Shown in pieces: positions 50,120 through 57,681 of a stretch of DNA of 64,000 nt. The stretch covers positions 1,000,001 through 1,064,000 of the forward strand of contig NZ_LR027880.1 in the NCBI RefSeq assembly GCF_900537995.1, written 5' to 3'. The notes under the pieces are model-generated. The model saw only the letters and a program-made list of their open reading frames with translations. It had not been told where the DNA came from and searched no databases. The position numbers and the translations under genes are program-made. Numbering within the stretch: position 1 is the first letter of the stretch; each line of letters begins with the position of its first letter. This DNA is from Roseburia intestinalis L1-82 (GTDB lineage: Bacteria > Bacillota > Clostridia > Lachnospirales > Lachnospiraceae).

Positions 50120-51501
50120 ATAGCAAAAGAGAAAAGAGAAAAAAGAAAGAAATAAGAAAGCAGGAAACAGACAGGGCATACAGTTTCAGATCCAGAGTAA
50201 GATCGGTGCCTCCATTATTGTGGTTATGGCAGTGATTGCTGTACTGGTAGTAGTGGTGGTTTACAATCTGCTGATCAAAGCCAACAACACAGAGCTGCGG
50301 CAGGATTCTGAAGCGATATCACTTCAAGTGGAAAAATAATTTTCACTGTTTGAGCGCATGGTAGAACAGCTTGCACTGGATGAAGATGTGCAGACAATTC
50401 TGACCACTACCAAAGCTGGACAGAAAATGACAGAGAACGAGGTATATCCAGCGGTACTAAAGAAGCTTGTTGCAGTGGCAGGACTTGACACGGAAAATAT
50501 TCAGGGTGTATTCACGGCGGATTTGGACAGTAATGCATCCATTACATCAGCAGGCGGTATTTCCGGCGATGATTATGACTGTACGACCCGCACATGGTAC
50601 AGCTGTACGCAGACAGGAGAAACTATGCTGACAAAGACCTATGTTGCTGCAAGTACAGGAAAAACAATCTTAAGTGCGGTAACACCTGTATTTGACGAGA
50701 AAGATACGGTTGTCGGTGTCGTTGGAATAGACGTAGGGCTGGACACAGTCATGAATATGATGGGGAATTATACGATCGGTGCAAATGGATATTCCATGCT
50801 GTTGACAAGTGATGGAACTTTTGTATATCATCCGAATGCAGATCTGATTGATACTATGATTCAGGATATGAATATTTCAGACAGTGTAAGCACTGCGATC
50901 AGCAATCAGTCAGAACAGCTTTTGAAATATAAGGTAAACGGTGAACAAAAATATGGAAGACAGCAAGAAGCAGATGGCACAGATGCGTGAGGCAATGGAC
51001 AAAATTCAGGAATCCTCGAAACAGGTTGTCGGTGTCATCAAGGCAATTAAAGATATTGCAAGCCAGACAAATATTTTATCATTGAATGCATCTATTGAAG
51101 CTGCACGCGCAGGCGAGGCGGGCAAAGGCTTTGCAGTGGTAGCAGGAGAGATCGGCGGTCTTGCAGATGAGAGTGCCGATGCGGTAAATACGACACGTAA
51201 CCTGATCAACGTATCACTCGATGAGATTGAAAAGGGAAATACGATCGTAAATGATGTCATTGCATCTTTGGACAACGCGGTAGAGCGTGTTCGTATTGCA
51301 AACGGAATGATTCAGGAGACAGCACAGGTGGCAGATGTACAGATGAAGAGTATCGACCAGATCCGTGACGGCATCAGGGATATGTCACAGGTGGTTTCTG
51401 ATAACTCTGCTATGGCAGAGGAGACTTCAGCAACAAGTGAGGAGCTGGCAGCACAGTCAGTTACATTAAATGAACTTGTACAGAAATTCGAATTAGAATA
51501 A
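50120..51501 (+). pseudogene. Methyl-accepting chemotaxis protein, decayed
   Basis: The remains of a chemoreceptor. GGAGG (50108-50112) is spaced 7 bases from an ATA codon where ATG would be expected (MAKEKREK...). A six-A run near 50139-50144 puts the next part out of frame. The membrane span (SIIVVMAVIAVLVVVVV) and sensor then run into a TAA at 50337 where a tyrosine would fit. The dCache sensor continues from 50358 and breaks off at about 50955. It is followed directly, in another frame, by the signalling tip (SQTNILSLNASIEAARAGEAGKGFAVVA). The second membrane span and HAMP domain are therefore deleted. Five separate lesions make this a true pseudogene. The terminal signalling half is still an open frame (50941-51501). 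Confidence 0.88.
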
Positions 51502-51526
51502 TATTTGTGGTTCTAAAATAAAAAAT

Positions 51527-51570
51527 TCCGGCATCTATTTAGTAATTGAATAGATGACCGGAGTTTTTTT
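51527..51570 (+). terminator. Terminator after the chemoreceptor pseudogene
   Basis: TCCGG-CATCTATT pairs with AATAGATG-A-CCGGA (one bulge), followed by seven T. It overlaps the leader of the next gene. Confidence 0.8.
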
Positions 51571-51574
51571 ATTT

Positions 51575-53260
51575 ATGGCGGATTGCAGGGAACAGGTGTA
51601 TTCTGACGAATTTTTTGATTTTATTGTATCTTATGAGGAAACGAATGAACAGACGATCGCAGGGGCGTGTATCCAGAGAATTGATGAAGGATATGATATT
51701 TTTTATTATCCAAGGGAGGGATTGCCTCCGCTTAGTGTAGGCAGTTATTCTTATTCAGAGATTCCAAAGTGTTATGGATTGCTGGATCAGACGGCACTTG
51801 AGGTGTCCGGTATTTTAAAAATGCAGAACCAGCCCGTTCTCGCCTTAAAGGGAAGAGGTGTATTGATAGGTTTTATTGATACCGGTATTGATTATACAAA
51901 TCCGGCATTTCGATACAGTGACGGGAGCAGCCGGATCGTCCGTATCTGGGATCAGACCATACAGGATGGAACGCCGCCTGTTGGTATTTTGTATGGAGCA
52001 GATTATACAAGAGAACAGATCAATGCGGCATTGCTTTCGGAAAATCCGTATGATGTGGTGCCGTCGCGTGATATGAACGGACATGGCACATTTCTTGCAG
52101 GAGTGGCATGTGGAAGTGAGAGTGAAAACGGTGACTTTATCGGGGCGGCGCCGCAGTCTGAGATCATCATGGTAAAGTTAAAGGAGGCAAAACAGTATCT
52201 TCGGGATTTCTTTTTTGTGAAAGACGGCGTTCCGGCATATCAGGAAAACGACATTATGATGGCGGTTTCCTATTTAAATGGAGTTGCAAATATTTTAAAT
52301 CGTCCGCTTGTCATCTGTGTGGCACTTGGAAACAGTGCAGGAAGTCATGCAAGCGAGGGATTTCTGCCATCTTATCTGAATTATATCTGTGGAAGAAGAA
52401 AGCGTGTGGTCGTGACTGCAACTGGAAATGAAGCCAATGCAAGACATCATTTTCAGGGGCGTATCATTGGAGAGATGGAACATGAGGATGCGGAGATCAC
52501 GGTGGAGGAAAATACAAAAGGCTTTTTTGTGGAATTGTGGGCATCTGCACCGGAACTGTATGCAGTCACCATAATATCGCCTTCGGGGGAGCAGATTCCA
52601 CGGATTCTGGTGCGCCGTGGAGCGTCAGAGCAGTTTAATTTTATTTTTGAGGGAACAACAATTACGGTGGATTACCGGATCGATACAAAAGAGACGGCAA
52701 GCCAGCTCATATTTTTCCGTTTTATCCGACCGACACCTGGATTGTGGACGATACGCATTTTCCCGCAGCTGACAGTGACGGGAAACTATCATCTCTGGCT
52801 GCCGCTGCGGGAGCTGACGGATGGAAATAATTTTTTTCTTCGTTCCAATCCGGAGATTACACTGACTTCTCCGAGTGCGGCAAGGCAGGTGATCACGGTG
52901 GGCGGTTATCAGGCATCAAATACCAGTATCTATGCGGATTCCGGCAGGGGTTATACGATAACCGGGGAGATCAAACCGGATTTTGTGGCACCGGCAGTGG
53001 ATGTCTATGGTCCCGGGCTTCTTGGTAACTTTATCACCTTTACGGGAACAAGTGCAGCTGCTGCGATCACGGCAGGAGCCTGCGCGCAGATCATGCAGTG
53101 GGCGATCGTGGATCAGAACAATACAGTCATGTCGAATACTTCCATCAAAAATATGCTGATCCGAGGCACGGCTAAACCGGAAAACCGGACCTATCCAAAC
53201 AGAGAGTGGGGATATGGGACACTCGATGTGTTTGGGGCATTTCAGAATCTGAGGCTGTGA
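51575..53260 (+). CDS. Subtilisin-family (S8) serine peptidase
   Basis: A 561-residue protease with the catalytic Asp in IGFIDTGIDYTNPAF, His in DMNGHGTFLAGVACG and Ser in FTGTSAAAAITAGA. There is no signal peptide or cleavable pro-domain of classic type. The N-terminal 95 residues (YDEFFDFIVSYEE-like start) and the insertion between His and Ser resemble the Csp germination-protease group of clostridia, so a spore role is possible but not proven. I start it at ATG 51575; the ATG at 51554 lies inside the terminator stem. The next gene overlaps by 4 bases (GTGA). Confidence 0.85.
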   Translation: MADCREQVYSDEFFDFIVSYEETNEQTIAGACIQRIDEGYDIFYYPREGLPPLSVGSYSYSEIPKCYGLLDQTALEVSGILKMQNQPVLALKGRGVLIGFIDTGIDYTNPAFRYSDGSSRIVRIWDQTIQDGTPPVGILYGADYTREQINAALLSENPYDVVPSRDMNGHGTFLAGVACGSESENGDFIGAAPQSEIIMVKLKEAKQYLRDFFFVKDGVPAYQENDIMMAVSYLNGVANILNRPLVICVALGNSAGSHASEGFLPSYLNYICGRRKRVVVTATGNEANARHHFQGRIIGEMEHEDAEITVEENTKGFFVELWASAPELYAVTIISPSGEQIPRILVRRGASEQFNFIFEGTTITVDYRIDTKETASQLIFFRFIRPTPGLWTIRIFPQLTVTGNYHLWLPLRELTDGNNFFLRSNPEITLTSPSAARQVITVGGYQASNTSIYADSGRGYTITGEIKPDFVAPAVDVYGPGLLGNFITFTGTSAAAAITAGACAQIMQWAIVDQNNTVMSNTSIKNMLIRGTAKPENRTYPNREWGYGTLDVFGAFQNLRL

Positions 53261-53769
53261 TAAAAGCAACGGAATATTTATTTAGAAATTGTTTAGAAAA
53301 AACAGCAGGGGTGTCACTGAGAATTGATGAATATCTGAGTTACTGTGGAGAAGTATCTGAGTTATTAAAAAATCAGACAGCATCACAGAATGTTTCTACA
53401 CAGGATGCAGACGGCAAAGATGCAGACAGTTATGTATCGACGATCGGAAGTTCCGATGCAGTAATGCCAAGTGAAAATTATAATGATATCTTAAAAGAAA
53501 TCCAGAAAACAAAAGCAGAAGCTGGTCAGTCCCAGAGTTACTCAGAAAACGCAGGACAGACATCCGGAACAGGAACATCCGGACAGACCACACAGGCATC
53601 CGGAACTGGTGCGGCTGGAAATACCGGAGGCGGTGGAGACAGCGATGATGAGACCACAACAACAAAGACAGTTGTGATCAATGGCGTTACTTATCTTGAA
53701 ACAACGACTGTGGAGAACGGTGTCAAAAGCGTACAGAGAACTGCAATCAGTGGAGTTGGTGAAGAGTAG
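53257..53769 (+). CDS. Low-complexity protein translationally coupled to the protease
   Basis: A 170-residue protein starting at a GTG that overlaps the protease stop (GTGA). A helical N-terminal part (VIKATEYLFRNCLEKTAGVS) is followed by a long Ser/Thr/Gly/Gln-rich linker (GQTSGTGTSGQTTQASGTGA) and a short C-terminal strand region (TVVINGVTYLETTTVENG). No known domain and no signal peptide. The overlap suggests a partner or inhibitor of the protease (inference). Confidence 0.65.
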   Translation: MIKATEYLFRNCLEKTAGVSLRIDEYLSYCGEVSELLKNQTASQNVSTQDADGKDADSYVSTIGSSDAVMPSENYNDILKEIQKTKAEAGQSQSYSENAGQTSGTGTSGQTTQASGTGAAGNTGGGGDSDDETTTTKTVVINGVTYLETTTVENGVKSVQRTAISGVGEE

Positions 53770-53781
53770 TGACTATCAAAA

Positions 53782-53818
53782 AAATCCGAAGGATTAACGT
53801 GAACCTTCGGATTTTTTT
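53782..53818 (+). terminator. Terminator of the protease operon
   Basis: AAATCCGAAGG and CCTTCGGATTT pair around an 11-nt loop, and a T run follows. Confidence 0.92.
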
Positions 53819-53837
53819 GCTACAATCAGGAAATACC

Positions 53838-53925
53838 ATTGTATGATATTTTTTGCATGATATCAACAAATGTTAAAATAGCATTGTATGAAATTCTTTA
53901 TATGATATCAGCAAATGTTAAAATA
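53838..53925 (+). repeat. Two 43-bp direct repeats upstream of tRNA-Leu
   Basis: Copies at 53838-53880 and 53883-53925 share ATTGTATGA and ATGATATCA(A/G)CAAATGTT stretches. They lie between the protease terminator and tRNA-Leu, near promoter-like TTGCAA and TAAGAT boxes at about 53932-53960. Confidence 0.7.
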
Positions 53926-53994
53926 AAATTGCTTGCAATTTATTACATGATATGATAAGATGTCTATTGTTCGAGCAATTCGAAAACAGAATAA

Positions 53995-54077
53995 GCCGGC
54001 GTGGCGGAATGGCAGACGCACCAGACTCAAAATCTGGCGGTGGCAACATCGTATGGGTTCAAGTCCCATTGCCGGCA
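53995..54077 (+). tRNA. tRNA-Leu (anticodon CAA)
   Basis: An 83-nt class II tRNA. The acceptor GCCGGCG pairs with TGCCGGC (one G-U), the anticodon loop CTCAAAA gives CAA, and a variable arm and GGGTTCAAGTCCC T-arm follow. Phage-type sequence starts immediately after its 3' end, so the 3' half of this gene is the likely prophage attachment site. Confidence 0.96.
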
Positions 54078-54163
54078 CTCAATGGCGCGAAGCCGAACCC
54101 GGTGTACTTTTTCAAGAAAGTGTTCGCCGTGGTGGTAAACTTCACGCGGAAATAGCGAAAAAT

Positions 54164-54195
54164 AAAAGCGTCAGGGCTTAGGCTCTGGCGCTTTT
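54164..54195 (+). terminator. Terminator downstream of tRNA-Leu
   Basis: AAAAGCGTCAGGGC pairs with GGCTCTGGCGCTTTT with two G-U pairs and a short loop. Confidence 0.8.
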
Positions 54196-54492
54196 GTTAT
54201 GCCCGGTCGTCTCTCGATAGGGCTCGAGAAATAGAGCCTGCTCAGCTCGGCAGCTATCACCGTTCCTCTCTGGCCTCCTCGGCCGCGTGGCTATTGTTTA
54301 CGGGTTGCACGGGACTGGCTGCGGCGCCTGCTGCCTTCTTGTCTCGTTTTAAGGTTTTCACATTAAAAACCAGCAAAACTTGTCAGCTATCACTCAGACC
54401 GGGCTTGATCTGTTCATTATGCGCACCCCTCTGAATTTTCACGGGCTTGGGACCGTCCTCGGCTTCATTAGTGCCCCGCATTGCTGCGGGTG
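54196..54492. other. Non-coding end of the prophage
   Basis: About 300 bases without a convincing gene. The stretch CAGCTATCAC occurs twice (around 54249 and 54382), and a small GGCTC/GAGCC stem is near 54220. GC content is higher than in the chromosome to the left. An attachment-site copy would be expected nearer the tRNA. Confidence 0.5.
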
Positions 54493-54705
54493 TTATCTTT
54501 CCCCCATGTCTTTGTATACAAGGTCGGTTATGTATGCGTTTGTACTTGGGTAGCCTCTTGACTTGGCCCATGCTGCGATTCGATCTTTGTCACCGGCCGG
54601 AACCGTGATCGGGATCCGGTCCTTGTTTTCCCGCTGCCATGTGTTCTTGTACTTGGTGCGGGCCGCCGCCAGTTCTTCCGGCGTCTTGGTTGCTTTTCTT
54701 CCCAC
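54493..54705 (-). CDS. Small ribbon-helix-helix-like DNA-binding protein (phage)
   Basis: A 70-residue basic protein. After a charged start (GRKATKTPEELAAARTKYKN) comes RIPITVPAGDKDRIAAWAKS and GYPSTNAYITDLV, the strand-helix-helix pattern of Arc/ParD-type regulators. The GTG start at 54705 follows GGAGG. It forms a two-gene unit with the 54-aa gene upstream, separated from the lysis genes by a terminator. It could repress its own promoter at the palindrome 54992-55007 (inference). An antitoxin is also possible. Confidence 0.7.
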   Translation of the reverse strand: MGRKATKTPEELAAARTKYKNTWQRENKDRIPITVPAGDKDRIAAWAKSRGYPSTNAYITDLVYKDMGER

Positions 54706-54716
54706 GGTGTCGCCTC

Positions 54717-54881
54717 CTATTCCTCCACCTCGTAGCCGTTTTTCTTGGCCCAGTTTATAGCTCCGCGCTTTGTTTTCCAGTTATTCGGTGCATAGTGTAA
54801 AACATGGTTTTCGCTTACGCTTTTCAGTCCGTAATACTGAGAAGCGGTTCCTTTGTTGATTGTGTACGTTGTGACTTTCAT
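54717..54881 (-). CDS. Small phage protein (54 aa)
   Basis: Reads MKVTTYTINKGTASQYYG ... GAINWAKKNGYEVEE. AGGAG lies 7 bases before the ATG, and the stop is 11 bases before the next start, so it is very likely translated. No family recognised. It has no membrane segment, and its basic middle might bind nucleic acid. Confidence 0.65.
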   Translation of the reverse strand: MKVTTYTINKGTASQYYGLKSVSENHVLHYAPNNWKTKRGAINWAKKNGYEVEE

Positions 54882-54939
54882 GTGCTGTCTCCTTATTTTC
54901 TGCGGTTTTCCTTGTTTCTGATATTATAATACTATATCG

Positions 54940-55007
54940 TGTGCAAGATAACAATACACACACTCACCAAACCTCTGCCGGAGCTTTTGTCTATCTTGCA
55001 CAAGATA
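54940..55007. promoter_or_regulatory. Inverted 11-mers and palindrome upstream of the small phage genes
   Basis: TGTGCAAGATA (54940-54950) is the exact reverse complement of TATCTTGCACA (54992-55002). The second copy is also the left part of a palindrome TATCTTG-CA-CAAGATA (54992-55007). On the minus strand the first copy lies at a TATTAT/TATAAT -10 region, so these look like operator sites for the two small downstream genes. Confidence 0.6.
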
Positions 55008-55048
55008 TTAAAATAATGGAAAGCAGCCTCTAAAATGCCCCAGAACGC

Positions 55049-55088
55049 AAAAAAGGCGCCCACTCGATAAAATTACCGGGTGAGCGTC
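55049..55088 (-). terminator. Terminator of the phage late operon
   Basis: On the minus strand CGCTCACCCG pairs with CGAGTGGGCG (G-U allowed) around an AT loop, then six T follow. It ends the long minus-strand unit after the holin gene. Confidence 0.78.
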
Positions 55089-55115
55089 TTTGTGTCAATT
55101 CTGGCCGTCTGTGGC

Positions 55116-55658
55116 TTATTCTGTGGCCGTTTCCGTGGCTTTGGCAGCCTTTACCTCAGCAGTAGCCTGAGCGACTGCCGTCTGGGCTACCGTAGCAGCT
55201 ACCGAGGCAGCAGCGGTGGCAGCAGTAGTGGCGATCTGTGTCTGCTTTTCCTCAGTGGCAGCAGGTGCCGTTCTCTTATCCTCCCTGACGAGGGTTTCGA
55301 TCGTAGAGGCGAGCCACTTGTCAAAATCTCCGTAAGCCTCAGCGATCACTCGTTTGGCTTCGTCGGTGATAAGAGCGGTAGCGGTGTCTTTTGCTTTCTG
55401 CAATGCCGTGAGCTGGGCCTCTTTGTCGAACTTACCCTGCGCCTTTAATGCGTCGACGTAGGTCTGGAAGGTTGTCTGTACGGCTTTCGTTACGGCGTCG
55501 CTTGCGAGATCCACATACTTGCGGACAGTTGCGTCGTTAATGTTTGCCGTGATTTCCTGCGTCTTTTTTCTCAGCCATGCAACCGCGAAGCCTGAGAGAG
55601 CCAGCAGCAGAGGCAAAATAACCATTGACATGAGTGTGTTGAGAGTTTCCTGATCCAT
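55116..55658 (-). CDS. Phage holin, LLH-type
   Basis: A 180-residue protein with one N-terminal membrane span (MVILPLLLALSGFAVAWL), a charged helical middle (KYVDLASDAVTKAVQTTF, AEAYGDFDKWLAS) and an Ala/Thr-rich tail. It matches the phage LLH holin type and lies next to the endolysin gene, as lysis genes do. It would make membrane holes at the end of the phage cycle. The stop is followed by the late terminator. Confidence 0.8.
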   Translation of the reverse strand: MDQETLNTLMSMVILPLLLALSGFAVAWLRKKTQEITANINDATVRKYVDLASDAVTKAVQTTFQTYVDALKAQGKFDKEAQLTALQKAKDTATALITDEAKRVIAEAYGDFDKWLASTIETLVREDKRTAPAATEEKQTQIATTAATAAASVAATVAQTAVAQATAEVKAAKATETATE

Positions 55659-55671
55659 TCCGTTGCCCTCC

Positions 55672-56622
55672 TTATGCTAATTCAAGATCGGAGATTTTCA
55701 CCCAGCTTGTGATCTCTTTCAAGAGGGCGCGATCTCCGTCGATTTTCTGTACCGTGTATTTTCTGGACTTCACCCAGCTCGGGATCGTCTGGCCGGTTGC
55801 GTACTTTGTGGCCGAGTTCTTTACCTTGACTGTTTTGCCCTCCGCAATAGAGCCAGAGGCGGCAGCAGTAGAGGCTCCCGCAATGTCTGAGGCATTTACC
55901 CAGCCGTAAACGGTCGATCCCGATCCATTGACTGCAATCAGGTGGTAAGGGTGCTTTGTACCCTCTGCGGTGTCTGTTACCTTTGCTTTTCCAGCCTTGC
56001 AGGAAGGACCGCTGGTAGCGTTCGCACTTGCGTAGTGCTTGGATCCGGTAAAGTTTACAATATCACCCTTTGAGTATTTCAGACCTCCACCGTTGCCAGA
56101 TCCAGATCCGGCGCTGGTTGCCTTGCTGCTGTACTCAGGCACTCCGTAGCCTCTAATATAGCGGCCGTTTACAGCAATTTCGCGATAGCTTACTGAGTCG
56201 CTCTTGTTTCCCTCGATAATCTTGATCGTGTTGCCTGATACGCTCACTACAATGCCGACATGCTCAGGCCAGCCGGTATCGTCGCCGACTCCGTTGTCGT
56301 CCCAGTCGTAAAAAATAACGTCGCCGGTGCTCGGTCTGTATGCGTCATTTTCTACCCATGCGCCGAGCTTCTGGAAAAGCTGGATCATCTGGCCGCAGCC
56401 GCACTCGGTCGGGATAATGTCAGTAAGTCCCGTTTTAATAGCCATAGCTGAGACAAAAGTCGCGCACCATGAGTCCGTATATTTTACGGCGTAGTTTCTG
56501 GCGAGGGGCTTGTGGCTATTGTAAAGATCAATAATTTTCTTGTGGCTGCCGTTGCTTTCCTTGCAGCCCAGATAGGAAACGGCTGCATTGACGTAGCTCT
56601 GTCTTAATTCTTTTTCTGTCAT
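55672..56622 (-). CDS. Phage endolysin with CHAP-type amidase domain and SH3-like wall-binding repeats
   Basis: A 316-residue protein. An N-terminal CHAP-like peptidase has the cysteine in DSWCATFVSAMAIK, the histidine in GWPEHVGIVVS and the acidic/Asn site near IIEGNKSDSV. A Gly/Ser linker is followed by two SH3-type segments (GDIVNFTGSKHYASA, GKTVKVKNSATKYATG). It cuts peptidoglycan during lysis. Its stop lies 13 bases before the holin start, and it overlaps the upstream gene by one base. Confidence 0.88.
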   Translation of the reverse strand: MTEKELRQSYVNAAVSYLGCKESNGSHKKIIDLYNSHKPLARNYAVKYTDSWCATFVSAMAIKTGLTDIIPTECGCGQMIQLFQKLGAWVENDAYRPSTGDVIFYDWDDNGVGDDTGWPEHVGIVVSVSGNTIKIIEGNKSDSVSYREIAVNGRYIRGYGVPEYSSKATSAGSGSGNGGGLKYSKGDIVNFTGSKHYASANATSGPSCKAGKAKVTDTAEGTKHPYHLIAVNGSGSTVYGWVNASDIAGASTAAASGSIAEGKTVKVKNSATKYATGQTIPSWVKSRKYTVQKIDGDRALLKEITSWVKISDLELA

Positions 56623-56933
56623 TATGGTGTACCTCCTTCATAGTTAGAGCCCGGATCATATTCTCCGGGCTCAGTGTTCTGCTTTTTAGATTGTTCTAAC
56701 TCCTTTTGACGCCTGATAGTGTCGAGCTTGATCTCATTCTCAGCCTTAGCCTTCCAAAAATAAAAACCGGTAGCAGCAGAAAGCTCGGTAAATATTCCCG
56801 GTATGATGTAGGCAAGCGGCGAGGTGTCGCCGGTTCTCCACATGAGGGCAAAAGAAAAGACCACGATCACGACGGTGGCACCAGCTACCGCTCGTAATAT
56901 GGTCTTAGAAAATTCTTTTCTAGGTTTCCGCAT
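56622..56933 (-). CDS. Small phage membrane protein (103 aa)
   Basis: A basic start (MRKPRKEFSKTILRAV) is followed by one or two membrane spans (GATVVIVVFSFALMW, AYIIPGIFTELSAATGFYFW) and a hydrophilic tail. GGAGG sits 7 bases before ATG 56933; the open frame extends further upstream, but that part is a shadow of the overlapping gene. It probably assists lysis, as an antiholin- or holin-type protein (inference). Confidence 0.72.
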   Translation of the reverse strand: MRKPRKEFSKTILRAVAGATVVIVVFSFALMWRTGDTSPLAYIIPGIFTELSAATGFYFWKAKAENEIKLDTIRRQKELEQSKKQNTEPGEYDPGSNYEGGTP

Positions 56934-57270
56934 TTGATCGCCTCCGATCCGTCTGTATGTTGTGCTCACGTTCGAGGTGTTCGTCAATGCGGTTGTGCGC
57001 GCTTTTGGCTGACTCATGGGCTCGGCCGGCTGTGTTACTAATTCCGGCGAGCTGGTTGCTGATCTCGTCGATCCGGCCCTCCAGTCGTTGCACGTCTCTG
57101 TTGAGCTGGCCCTCAATACGGCCGACGCTTTCCTTGATGTAGCGCAGGTCCGTTTCCAGAGCTCCGGCGGCTTTCCCGTCTGCTTTGGTTACTGACTGGC
57201 GCCCAAAATAGAAAGTAGCGACAGAGAGACAGAGCCCGGCCACCGTGATGAAAATGCTCAGATCTGTCAT
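56920..57270 (-). CDS. Phage membrane-anchored coiled-coil protein (XhlA-like layout)
   Basis: A 116-residue protein with one N-terminal span (FITVAGLCLSVATFYFG) and a heptad-rich body (YIKESVGRIEGQLNRDVQRL, IDEISNQLAGI). This layout is common for small lysis-cassette or tail-associated proteins. It overlaps its neighbours by 14 and 4 bases, as late phage genes do. Confidence 0.7.
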   Translation of the reverse strand: MTDLSIFITVAGLCLSVATFYFGRQSVTKADGKAAGALETDLRYIKESVGRIEGQLNRDVQRLEGRIDEISNQLAGISNTAGRAHESAKSAHNRIDEHLEREHNIQTDRRRSNAET

Positions 57271-57467
57271 AGGATCCCTCCTTCCTCAAAAATGCCGGCG
57301 GCCTTCAGGCGTCCGATCATGTTGCCGGTCGCTTCCTCCAGTTGCTCGGTTTTTTCGTTCTGAGCCACGGCCTCATATTGCTCGAGTCTGGAGTGCAGAT
57401 CGGCATTGATCTGGGCCATGTTGGAAATTATTGCGTTTTGCATTTCAATAATTTCGAGGTTACTCAT
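57267..57467 (-). CDS. Small phage protein (66 aa), helical
   Basis: MSNLEIIEMQNAIISNMAQI at the start, then glutamate-rich helices ending IFEEGGIL. It is entirely helical and probably oligomeric. Overlaps of 8 and 4 bases with its neighbours support translation. Family not recognised. Confidence 0.65.
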   Translation of the reverse strand: MSNLEIIEMQNAIISNMAQINADLHSRLEQYEAVAQNEKTEQLEEATGNMIGRLKAAGIFEEGGIL

Positions 57468-57681
57468 TGTCTACCACCTGCCCTTCGGTGGTCTCGAGCG
57501 TCTCAATCGCTGCCTGCAGGTCGTTGATCTGCTTGCGATATTCAGCTCGCTGGACGCGTGTCGGCTCGTACTCCTCATCTGTGAGGGCACCGTCGGCATG
57601 TTTCAGGGCCTTATAATCTGTCGCAGCGAGTAACTGCTGTAAGCCTCTGATTTCTGCCTCCATTTCTTCTCTGGTTCTCAT
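57460..57681 (-). CDS. Small phage protein (73 aa), coiled coil
   Basis: Starts MRTREEMEAEIRGLQQLL. It is charged and helical, with a DEEYEPTRVQRAEYRKQI middle segment. AAGGAGG lies ahead of ATG 57681, which I prefer to an ATG seven codons upstream. It overlaps the reverse transcriptase gene by 4 bases, so the two are co-translated. Its location directly after the RT gene is noteworthy; the function is unknown. Confidence 0.68.
   Translation of the reverse strand: MRTREEMEAEIRGLQQLLAATDYKALKHADGALTDEEYEPTRVQRAEYRKQINDLQAAIETLETTEGQVVDNE

Noticed and set aside
54383..54571. 62-codon minus-strand frame at the prophage end
   Set aside because: It overlaps the better supported 70-aa gene by 79 bases, has no ribosome site and has an arbitrary composition.
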